A stretch of 64,000 nucleotides of DNA from the NCBI GenBank assembly GCA_029449245.1, contig JANATF010000002.1, forward strand, positions 62,001 to 126,000, written 5' to 3'. A model generated the notes under the pieces. That model was not told the origin of the DNA. It ran no database searches and was given only the letters and a program-made list of their open reading frames with translations. The DNA is from Mortierella alpina (taxonomy: Eukaryota > Mortierellomycota > Mortierellomycetes > Mortierellales > Mortierellaceae). Shown one piece after another: positions 20,021 to 29,772 of the stretch (position 1 is its first letter; every line of letters begins with the position of its first letter). Both the position numbers and the translations under genes were made by a program.

Positions 20021-22505
20021 AGGGCGAAAATATGGTCGAAGTACATAATGTAATCAACAACGTCCGATGCGAAAACGTGTCAGCACGAATGTTCCTCAGC
20101 CCCAAGAGTCGGAAAGAGACCTTGCCGACCAACTTCTGAATATACACTGTGTTCGTTCTGGGGACCAGCCCGATACTGAAGGCGTATTGATGACACTCGC
20201 GAATGGCGCCAGTCCATAGTTAGATATTCACTCGGCTTTACAGTTGGAAGACAAGAACCACAAAGGGGAGTCAATATGGACAGAAACGATGGCAGCATGG
20301 TATTACCCTTTCTCAGCCGAGTTCATCCATGTTGCTCCAGCATGCTCATCGGCCTAAGAGCTCAATCGCATTCTTCTGAGGATCCGCGCTACTAGTACCC
20401 TCGCCCTGATCCTTCGTAGTCAGGTAAACAATTGCTTGACCTGTAGCGATCGATGATCATTACTACTCAGACGGCACATACCGTTGTAACCACACTTGCC
20501 GTTGGTATCGCTATCACCATTCCGTTACTATTGCTGATGGTCCTGCCTTCTCCAGTATAATTGCTGACAGGACTCTGACTACGTGCTCCAGCACCTCTCC
20601 TCGACTCACCGTCCGCAGACAGGTTAATCATCGTCCAGTCAGACTTATCGCATACACGACCTACAATATAGCCACGGGTCTGAGCACTGAGAGGGGTTCT
20701 CGGAGGAAGGCCATTCGATTAGTCCCAGAGATTACAGCAAGCAGTGTAAGCCGGCCAGTATCGACGAGGGTCATGCTTGAGCGAGGGAAATCTTTGTTGC
20801 TTTCGCTCACTTTCCCTCAAAATGCGCTCATAGTTCGCTCAGAGAGCAAGCGAGACAGAGAAATTCATTCGCTCGTTCGTTCATCCTCCCCCAAAAAGAA
20901 CCCCTGCACTGGATGCAAAGCACAATCGATTGAAGCATGCTCTAGGCGAACAGGAGTGACTGAGCGAGCGACCTTGGGCCATTTTAGGTCGCAGAGCGAG
21001 CGAGCTGAAGGCTCTGGGTTCGCTCAAGGCCCTATCATCGACATTCAAAACGAGCTTCTCAGCGAGAGAGCCAGCATGAGGGTAGTTATCTTTTTAGTCT
21101 GTCTCAGCACCATGCAGGAGCAGTGTCTCCATCTTGTATTAGTAAGTCGACATGACCTACAACAATCACATGCTTTTGGGGATTTTAAATAACCCGATGG
21201 CGAATCTACAAGACGAGGTTGTTGTCCCTAAGCTCTGCCATGGGTGTTGCATGTATTTAGAATACCGCATTAAGGGAGGAGCAGTATCGAAAGCCTATTG
21301 AAAAATGAGCACATCCTCAGCGGTCTACGTAGCGCTCTTATCATAGAACCACAGCCAAGGCACGTGAATCTTGCCATCAGTGACCACCCGGGCGCTTGTT
21401 CAGGCACTCAAGTATGGCCTTCGGTATCTTTACGCGTAAGTGCCTTTGGATCGAGCGCAAAGGTTTGTTATCCACTCGCGAGCTTCTCTCTTGCAGCAAT
21501 TGCTATGATACTATGAATACTGGTCTCACCGCCAATTAAAAAACTGTGGAATGCATTTGATGATAAGGATGGATGAGGTGTGTTTTTTGAAAAAAGCCTT
21601 AGGAAAAGTGTTGTTGAACTTGTAGACTGTTTGTGGCCACAATGAGAGGAAGACTTCATTGGAATTGCAGTGTCTTGCCTCGCGCAAGTGCCAAAGGCCT
21701 AATGGAAATCTAAAGGAAATCGCAGGTGAGCAGAGGTGACCCCTTGACTGGAAGTTCATGCAGGAACATAAAACACTTCCTTACCCCCGTCACTCCCCCT
21801 ATTCTCGCCAAACACAAACGTCGTCCTACCACCGTTCCGTTGCTGAGAGCCTCTTCTTCCTCCATCATTGTCACAAAATGGCAAAATGTATAATATATAT
21901 TTCATCGTGCTTTTCTTGCCAAAGTCCTGGTAGTCTTATCAGCAACGTTTTCAAATGTCTTCACAGTCCGATGGTATCTTAATACCGCCATGGAGCTGAC
22001 AGGCATGGTCCTGCTCGTGGTCCCTGAATGCTGTACCAACAAGGGCACATTGAAGAATTGCAGAAGAGGCGGCTTGTCGTCAGGCATAGGCTTCGTCTTT
22101 ATGTTGATGAGGACTACTTGGGCCTGGTGAGGGCCTCGAAGGCTCTAGACGTATTGTATGGATGAAAATGAGATCTCCACCAGAGTTCCATTGCGAGAAC
22201 TCTGACGTTTTTTTTTTTGCCCAGCAAAACTAGCATTCGTTTCGCTAATCGCCTCTGCTCCATGCTTAGGCTCTCCTTGCATTTCTGACGTCTTTTCTAC
22301 AAGGGTACTGGATACTGGAGACGGTCCTGTTGCTGCCGTGAGGGCGAGTCCATTGATCGCATCAGGCCTTTTTTTCTGTCCTCAAAGTCAGCTCGCAGCG
22401 CTTTGGGGCCAAAGATATGGAACAAGGCCACACACAGGAGATGCCATCTTGAAAGGGGTTCCCTATCCAGGTACTGGGCAGTGTCCTGAATGAGCACACA
22501 TAATG
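20021..22505. other. Intergenic, no convincing gene
   Basis: Many short ORFs are present, but none has a recognised domain. The stretch 20760-21020 is rich in GAGCGA/TCGCTC motifs. An ORF at 21298-21516 and a short hydrophobic stretch at about 20470-20570 were considered and not called. Confidence 0.4.
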
Positions 22506-22552
22506 GCCGGTCAGGCTTTTTTTTTTTTTTTTTTTTTTTTGCCGGTCAGGCT
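22506..22552. repeat. T-tract flanked by a perfect 12-bp direct repeat
   Basis: GCCGGTCAGGCT occurs at 22506-22517 and again at 22541-22552, with a pure run of T between them. This is the footprint expected of target-primed insertion of a poly(A) tail with a 12-bp target duplication. Confidence 0.75.
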
Positions 22553-22716
22553 AGCACTTGAAAAAAACATCCTGTGGTCGACACGGAAACAGTCGTGGTC
22601 AGGAGTAAGCCGCTTGTAGGGCTTGATCACTGCTACTTTGTATCTTCTACACGTCAGCCTCAACAGGGTGGACCTATCTCCCGAGCTTTGCTTCCGTCTT
22701 TGACCACTGGCGCAAG

Positions 22717-23293
22717 CTACTCCTTGCCATCGTCCGAGTAGTCGTTGTGCGGATCGCCATGTCCTTCTCGCGCATCATACTTCTCCTCTACTGGCTTTGT
22801 CTTGGCTGCATTCTCGTCGATGTCCTCACGGTTGTAGAGATACTCCCGTGCAGAGACTCCAGTGATTGCTAACTCTGCTGAGCTTGCACGCTTTCCTTGT
22901 GAGATTCATCCCATTGCTCCATTGTAACCGAAAGCGTTTTCACTGTGGTCCGATTGAGGCTGTGGCACGCAAACTCGACATTCCCCAGGGAACTGATGCT
23001 GCCGTTGCCATCGTATTGTTCAGCCTACTATCCCTAGTGTAAGTGGGCATTCATCGTTTTAATCTCCAGTGATTGATTGCTTTGAGCCTTTTCTTTTTTT
23101 TTTTTTTTTTTTTGTGCGGATGCAAAGAGCAGCTCCTGCAGCAAATGAAAACAAGAGTGCATTGCTTACCTTCCAGGCTTCCATCAGGCCGAGTATTTCC
23201 TCTCGCGGCCATCCACCAAGGACTATGCTTGACAATCAGACGCTCTCGAGTCTGATGGGCAAAATCCTTGAGACGGGGGTGCTCATCCGTCAT
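22717..23293 (-). CDS. Small hydrophilic protein, 100 aa, two exons
   Basis: The exons are 23293-23170 and 22895-22717, with an intron of 274 nt that contains a T-tract on the plus strand (about 23094-23113). The donor is GAAG/GTAAGC and the acceptor CACAAG. The join preserves the frame and gives 303 nt including TAG. The protein is charged and has no signal peptide or membrane segment. Recognisable stretches are LKDFAHQTRERLIVKHSPWW, AARGNTRPDGSLEG, REYLYNREDIDENAAKTKP and YDAREGHGDPHNDYSDDG. Both exons read as typical coding sequence and their shadows do not. I do not recognise a named family. An in-frame upstream Met at 23485 is possible but its sequence looks like 5' leader. Confidence 0.65.
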
Positions 23294-23299
23294 AGCTGG

Positions 23300-24340
23300 T
23301 ATTGAGGGCGACTGACTACTGGTGGTTGTAAGCGACTGCTGCAACTCCCATCTGAGGCTACTAGCCTTGGTGCTCAAATGTGGTCGGCTTCCAAGTTGAT
23401 GGTGCTGTTGGCTCTCGCATCCGCTTCTTGTGGGTTGAAAGAAGGCGGCGAGTCCTCGGGACTTTGGAGACGCAAGGCTTACCATTGAAGGATGAAGAGT
23501 GAGATGCAGGGCTAAGGCTCCTTTGCGTGATTCTATGGCATCCCTGATCCAGATGTGGTCGTGTTGGTCGTGTTGCGGTCACTGTTGAGTCCAGCTAATG
23601 CTGGCTGTCTCGTCAGCAAGCACTTTTGGAGGGTGCATCATGGTGGGTCTTGGATGTGGCTCTCGAGCAAGCGTGCAGCAGGCTGTTGAGCAGGGCCAAG
23701 CACGGGGCGACATTTGCAGGAGGAGTCAAGAAGCAGGCGATGACGAGAGGAAGCTTTGCTTGCAACAACAAGTGATGTTGATGATGGATGAAGCGAGACG
23801 CGGGATGGCGGAAGAGGCGCACAGCTGCGTCAGGGCAAAAGCAAAAGCCACGCTCTTGAAACACGCTGCCAAGCAGGGGCAGTCTGCAGCTGCAGCCTCC
23901 TTTCGATCCAGTGTCGAGCGAGGCAGTCTGCCTTGCCTTGCCTTGCGTTGCCTTGCCTTTGCCCATCAGCCTGCTGTGTGGCCCCGCTACTGTGGACCAC
24001 CGTCTCCAGGTGGCTGGCCACCTTGGACTAGAGTGCAGCCTATCCAGAAGTATCCAGAAGGCACCCACCATCACAGCAGCCATGCTCTCTCGCCTCTAGC
24101 CTGATTCATGGGCACACATCAGGGCTCTCCCCACAGTTAGTCTCATCTAATGTCTCGACAGACAGATCCATGCCAGGTCAAACCAGCTGGGCTCTCCGCG
24201 CTACTGTCATGTAACGTCTGCTGGACCCGCTCATCTAATGAAAAGCTCTTCCCCTCAGCGCGCAATAACGGGAAACCAGACTAGAGCCGCGTGCTATGAA
24301 TAACCTGCCATGCCTTGTGGATTTCTCCGGTAGCCAGGCA
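23300..24340. other. Intergenic, upstream regions of divergent genes
   Basis: Overlapping ORFs occur on both strands (for example 23598-24104 +), with biased composition and no domains. A CCTTG-type pentanucleotide run lies at about 23929-23962. Nothing else was recognised. Confidence 0.4.
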
Positions 24341-24347
24341 GCGGACA

Positions 24348-24355
24348 TATAAAAG
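24348..24355 (+). promoter_or_regulatory. TATA box of the 183-aa secreted protein gene
   Basis: TATAAAAG lies about 130 bp upstream of the ATG at 24487. It is followed by a C/T-rich leader, typical of strongly expressed fungal genes. Confidence 0.7.
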
Positions 24356-24486
24356 GAGGCGCACAACGCAGCCAGGTATTGCCCCTCAGCTTTCTCACAC
24401 TCCACTCACGCTTCCCTTCCACCCAACGCTCGCACGTTCACGCTCTCCCCTCCCCTCCCCCGCCCCGTTCCGCTACACTCGCCAAC

Positions 24487-25161
24487 ATGGTTGCCATCTC
24501 CAAGTCGCTGCTTCTCTTGCTGGGAACAGCCATCGCCTGCGCTGCTGCCCAGAAGACGCCTGCGCCTGCCCCCACCCCCGCCCCCGCCCCCCAGCCCACC
24601 GCGCTGGAGATGTCGCAGGTGATTGACTGCCAGACACAGTGCGTCGCGCTCAACCCTCCCCCCTTTGGCCACAAGCCAGACATCTACGCAAAGACGTACA
24701 TGAAGGTCAATGACTATGGCAGAATCAACTACCTGTACAAGAACATGCAGACCCACATCAAGGTACGGCACAATCCAGACTCGTGCTGTGTCTTGCCGTC
24801 TCATCTGGACACTGCAAATCATTTACATTTTCGCATGAACTGATGAAACCTCCCGCCCCCTCCATTTCATTCGCCCTGCCTGTAGCCTTGCATCAAGGAG
24901 GTCCTCAAGCTGAAGGGCAATGGCTCCAAGGTCACAAAGGCCAAGTTTGAGGCCTACGTTCTGTGCAACTCCAAGACTCTGGGCAAGAACGAGGACGTCT
25001 ACTTTGCCAAGAACTTCAACTGGAAGAAGGATGGATTCACCCAGAAGCAATGGACCCAGTTCCGCAACCACACTCTTCCTGGATTCAGAAGAGGGCTTCA
25101 CGCGTGCCGAGGAGGCTGCCGAAGAATCCACTTTGCGCACAAGGGTCCCCCAAAGCCCTAA
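24487..25161 (+). CDS. Secreted protein of unknown function, 183 aa
   Basis: Exons are 24487-24762 and 24886-25161. The intron (GTACGG..CTGTAG) joins AAG to CCT in phase 0. Residues 1 to about 20 form a signal peptide (MVAISKSLLLLLGTAIACAA). A short Ala/Pro repeat spacer (APAPTPAPAP) follows, then a domain with paired cysteines (CQTQC, then PCIKEVLKLKG, AYVLCNSKTLGK), and a basic Cys-containing tail. The Cys pairs suggest disulfides in an extracellular domain. I recognise no family. An alternative frame near the end (25080-25140) would give an acidic tail, so a 1-nt error there cannot be excluded. Confidence 0.72.
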
Positions 25162-26920
25162 ATATCCTCCCCCTTATATCCATCGTTTCGGTCACTCACT
25201 CTCGTCTCTGGCGCGCTCACGCTCTCGATTAGAAGAACACAACTGCAGTTTGTTTGAAATAGAGATGTGCTCCATCCGACCTTGAACTTCTTTCAAGAAG
25301 CAGTATTTCTTGAAACGGCATCCATCTCGTTATTTTCATCCCAGGATCTAGCACACTGCGCAGAAGGTGCTGGCTGGTGCCTTGGACCTCTCAACTCGAC
25401 TGAGGAGACATCGATTTCGATGTGTAAACGGAGGCTCGACTTTTGAGAGCACGATGCCTACTTTTTAGCGCACCAGTTCATTCGCGTGCTGGGGGTTCAG
25501 CCTATGTGAGGTCGCCTGCCGACTGAGTGCAGAGCTACCACTATCCAAACCTCGATTGCAATAAGTCAATAACACGAGTAGGCGCGGCTTGAAGGCACGC
25601 CTCATGACGACAAGCACCAGCTGTATGCAAAAGACAGTAGTCCAAGCCAACTTGCATCGTCTCATGACAGGCTTAACCTTCTTGTACTCATTTCAACCAT
25701 GAGCCCATTTGAAAACGCAATCTCGGACATGTTTTCCGCCGGGATCTTTAGCTTGGTTGGTAGAACACCCTTTGACCTTTGCTTTTGCTATCTCGGACAG
25801 TCGAACGATGTTCTGGACACCTTTGCGCACGGCATGAGTGAGCACTGGCGACCTGACTCGGAGGACTCGGAGCTCAGGGTCGTCGCCAGATCAGTGAGCT
25901 CATGAGCTCTGTTCGTTCCTGAACGGACCTGACGTACCAGTGTTACAGGTCGTACTTGATAACTTGTGGCTTGCCTTGGACTGTCGCCTGTCGCTGTCTT
26001 TGACACGTCCTCCTCACGACCTCGGGGATGGATGGAGCTTCATTGCAAGAGCATCTTGCCCGCCACTTGGCCTTCTCTCTCTCACTACACTGTGCCCGTC
26101 CTCATCCTGCTCCTTCCAGCTGCTCAGTGGTTCTGATCAAAGTCACCGCACCATTCAGCAAGCAGAGGATCTCGTGCTGCACGGGCTTATGCATGTCATC
26201 ATTCATTCACTTCCATTTCGGACCACGCTGTTGTTTAGAGCCGATCATCTCTTCAAGTCGATCATCGCGTCAAGGCAGTCGCCTACAACGGTTCGCTACT
26301 CGCTCTCCTGAGAGGGCTAGTCCTTTGCCAAGACATCGTCCCAAAAGGCGTCCCACTCTCTCGACATCCTCCTATTCTGTTGTTCTCTGCTACCGAACAT
26401 CCATTGGGCTGTGTGTGTGTGCTGCTGCTGCCTCTCCTTCTCAACACCACCTTGACGGCGAGGCTGTTCCTGTTGCTTCAGTGGGAGAGGGAGGGTGGAT
26501 ATCAAGGATCAAAAAGCAATGTCGCTGTGAACGCTTGGCTGCGAGGTGTGTCCCTACACCAGTGTCGTCTTCCCCGCAATCGCCCCTTTCTACACTCCCT
26601 CTCTCTTTTTCCCTTTAACGTCCTTCGGGTGCTTGTGGTTTATGTTTAGCCCTTTCTCTTCCTCCGTCCTCGTGTTTTCCATCCTCCTCCACCACCCTGC
26701 CTGCATTTCCTCTTGCTTTCCAGCATCCCCTTGATGCTTTCTGCCCTTCTTCCGCTACTGACCCTTGATCCTTTTGGCAGCCTCCCTTCTCGGCATGTTT
26801 CTTAGTGTGCCCTTGTTCTATTCTCATTCCTGGTGAAAGTGGGAATGGTGTCCCCATGGTTCGTTTCTGTCTCCAATCGACAACAAACAGATTCGCTTCA
26901 TTTCCTTCACGACCCTCTCC
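25162..26920. other. Intergenic, no convincing gene
   Basis: The region is pyrimidine-rich from about 26040 to 26850. ORFs such as 26028-26618 have low-complexity composition and no recognisable domain. Confidence 0.4.
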
Positions 26921-26923
26921 ACG

Positions 26924-26931
26924 TATATAAA
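26924..26931 (+). promoter_or_regulatory. TATA box of the trypsin-like gene
   Basis: TATATAAA lies about 180 bp before the ATG at 27106 and is followed by a CA/CT-rich leader. Confidence 0.65.
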
Positions 26932-27105
26932 GAGGTCGCACCTACTCAGCGTCTTGCACCGACACACACCCGACCCTACCTCAACACTCTCGATTGACAA
27001 CGCCACTCTCAACAGTACTCTCAACAGCACCCGGGAAGCCACAGCTCTTGCACAACTACCGCTGAATTGTCCAAGAAATTCGGCCTACATCTTGAATAGA
27101 ATACA

Positions 27106-28006
27106 ATGCTCGTGCTTTCGGACCTTGCTGTAGCGTGCTGTCTTCTCCATGCAGTCGACTCGGCTAGCTCGTATAGAGGTATCGTCGGCGGCAAACCCGT
27201 CCGTGATGGCGACTTCCCATTTGCTGTCTCAGTTATCATGGATCACATCAATGGCCAAGGTTTATGTGGTGGCGCAATCGTCAGCAACACAGCTGTGGTG
27301 ACCGCGGCACATTGTGTGACTGATCTCGACACAGGAGAAATAGCCGCCCCTCAGAACTTGCGCATAGCTTTAAAAAAAAAAAGGTTTCGGTAGCAGCTAT
27401 CGATCGCGACAGCTCGTCATTTCAGCGGGAAGTGTTTATATTCATCCACAATATAATACCGACAACGACACCAACGATATCGCCATCATCACTGTCCCCG
27501 TACTGGCTCAGTATATGACACCGGGCAAGCAGTCGTATCAAGGCGTGCCATTCTCGCCACAACGCATCCCGATTTACGCAGGTGATATACCTGAGGGAAC
27601 ACGCTTAACCGCTATAGGATGGGGTCAAACCCGTACCGACCCAAGCGTCGATTCCACAAGCGATTTGTTGAAGTCAGCAGAGCGGGTTGTTGGAAGCAAT
27701 AAGGCTTGTTCCGCTTTCATATCCTCGTACGGGAGCGCGAACGGCCCTCAAATATGTACCGATAATAGACTAAATCTAGGGCAAGACTCGTGTCAAGGCG
27801 AAAGTGGAGGCGCTGTATTGATTGAGGTCAAGGGCCAGCATTATCTGGCTGGCATCATAAGTTACGGGAGTAACAAAGCCGGCGACCCTGCATGTGCACT
27901 TCCAGATGGATTCTCTATCAATGCCCACGTAGACTATTACTTACCATTCATAACCGACGTGACGGGACAGCCAGAAACTAGCCTTCGCAGCCGCTCTCTA
28001 CACTGA
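27106..28006 (+). CDS. Trypsin-like S1 serine protease (frame broken in an A-run)
   Basis: The N-terminus is hydrophobic and resembles a signal peptide. It is followed by the activation-type start IVGG, the His site in TAAHC, the Asp site in NDIAIITV and the Ser site in SCQGESGG. Asp six residues before the serine suggests cleavage after Lys/Arg. The residue before the catalytic Ser is Glu instead of the near-invariant Asp (194 in chymotrypsin numbering). Frame 1 runs to 27393, but homology continues in another frame from about 27382. The switch lies in an 11-nt A-run at 27371-27381, where ten A would keep the frame. This may be a sequencing error, a slippage site or a disabling lesion. The enzyme would be secreted. 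Confidence 0.82.
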
Positions 28007-28009
28007 TAT

Positions 28010-28810
28010 AGGAGTATTTGAATATAAATTCCCTGAAATCCAGGAAAGTTCACGGCCACTTCTGCTTGCAGCATGCAGATCGTATTTGACTAGGTCTATG
28101 GTACATGCGTTTTTCTCAAGAGACCTCCATAAGGCCATGATGGTTTCCAAGATGAACAATATCGTGGTGGTGGGGGGGGGGGGACTGCAAGAGCAGTAGA
28201 GCCGAAACACAACAGAGAGTATTCTATCGCAATAACAGGTACCAAGTGTAACAGGAATACAAACAGGAGCTCAGGTCAAGGCCCAAAAGTCAAGAACAAA
28301 GATCGCGCCCAACAGTTAGAAACCAGAACACGAACCCTCGCGTAGATAGATAAATACACCATATCAGTGCTCCCTGTGCAATATTCACCACGAGTCCAGT
28401 AGTAGTACACAGAGATACGAACGCGTCCACTATCGAAGACTCCTTAACAATGAACAACGGGTCAAATCAAGCAAGGAAAGTGCTTGCCTAGAAGGTACAG
28501 AGCGTGATGTCTAAAGGCTAGGAACCAGAAACATGTTCCTGGGTCCGGATCCGTCATCCGGTACCCATACCATCTAATATTGGCGTAACCGGTAATGAAC
28601 TAGGACCATGGCCAAGCTAGCATACACACCAGACCATAGTCTTCCGCTATCTATCTCTTGGCAACGATTCGATTTTTGGTACACCATTGCGGATTTATAT
28701 TTTCCATTTATTTTACTGTGGACACATAGTCACCTTAGTCAACTCATCAAGTATGCTTGACAATATTCTTGGAAATATCTGACAGATCCTAAGGTGTTAT
28801 ATGTCCAAGT
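28010..28810. other. Intergenic, no gene seen
   Basis: There is a G-run after GGTGGTGG at about 28160-28182. No ORF of interest. Confidence 0.5.
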
Positions 28811-28966
28811 GTGGCCCTCCAGTATGATACAAACGCTTCAAAGACCTTCATCAATCGAGGCCTTGTACAGCAAGCCAATATGTATGTAATTGTAGTGGAG
28901 GAAAAATCCGCTTGGGTGACAAAAACAAGTTCGGCGATCGCACCGGTGAGACTGAGTCTATTAAAA
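28811..28966 (+). pseudogene. Fossil fragment of an LTR-2-type aspartic protease region
   Basis: About 150 bp align by eye with LTR-2 at about 49900-50050. The shared DNA includes a nearly exact stretch (GGAAAAATCCGCTTGGGTGA and onward to the ACCGG.GAGAC region). The protease DTGAS core reads DTNAS, so the catalytic triplet is destroyed, and the reading frame shifts before the best DNA match. No LTR is attached. Confidence 0.85.
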
Positions 28967-29001
28967 TATGAAAGTGTTGATGTGGCATATTGAAAATAGT
29001 A

Positions 29002-29293
29002 TTAATAACTGGCAGAGTCGAATATCATGAATACTCAAGCTTATTATCCGAAGGCCAGGACCATATATGTCCCACCCTTTGTGTCCCACCCTTGATCATT
29101 TGGCACTCTGGCTCCGCCGCAAGAGCATGACATGTACTCTTAACTTACGAGCAGAAATTACTCACTTTTCCCCTTACGGATAGTTTCTGGATTTTCGCGC
29201 ATCATTATAAAAGAAGATTACACACATATATGGTCCTGGCCTTCGGATAATAAACTTGAGTCCTCATGATATTCGACTCTGCCAATTATTAAC
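29002..29293. mobile_element. Solo DIRS-3-type terminal cassette, 292 bp with about 65-bp inverted ends
   Basis: The ends are inverted copies: TTAATAACTGGCAGAGTCG on the left and its complement on the right, extending through the GAAGGCCAGGACCATATATG segment. The interior matches 16890-17040 of DIRS-3 in reverse orientation. It equals the stretch from the ICR right half to the right end of that family, with no coding DNA. Confidence 0.8.
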
Positions 29294-29770
29294 CATTATC
29301 TTGTTCTTTTACTGAATCGCCTGCTTCTTGCTCCATATACCGAATCTCACTGCGCCAACTGCCTGATCCTGTGCGGTTAATACCCCTCGGTAAATAAAAC
29401 ACGTTGGCTTGTGCCGGTTGCGATATCTCTGGGCCTTATATGGTCCCCTAAGTACGGATCCAACGACGCCGTTAAGTGATTCAGTTTTTGAACGAGGACT
29501 GGACAGTAACCCTAACAGTAGCACAGCTTCTGTGGAGAAATTTGAGGATCGTACAAGGACACTCCGCCAATGTTGCCCGAATAGTCGTTTATCAACATGA
29601 TCAGGGCATATCCGGCTAAGAAGGCTCTTACTCTGCGACAGAGACCGAATTTGTCACGAGCCGAGCCTTGACCTCGCTAGTTCTCATGTAGCAAGTCGTT
29701 CTAGGTCCTAGCTAGGAATGTGAATGTAGTTCCAGGAATGCGAATGGAGTTGTGAACTCATAGTTTATTG
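29294..29770. other. Intergenic, no gene seen
   Basis: There are only short ORFs. This is the 3' flank of the G-alpha gene. Confidence 0.5.
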
Positions 29771-29772
29771 TA

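Noticed and set aside
22297-22716. Long open frame on the minus strand downstream of the 100-aa gene, interrupted by the T-tract insertion
   Set aside because: A frame of this length is expected by chance in a window this size. It has no start, domain or splice support.
23598-24104. 168-aa plus-strand ORF upstream of the secreted-protein gene
   Set aside because: It overlaps a similarly long antisense ORF, has low-complexity Ala/Gln/Cys content and ends in a pentanucleotide repeat. No domain.
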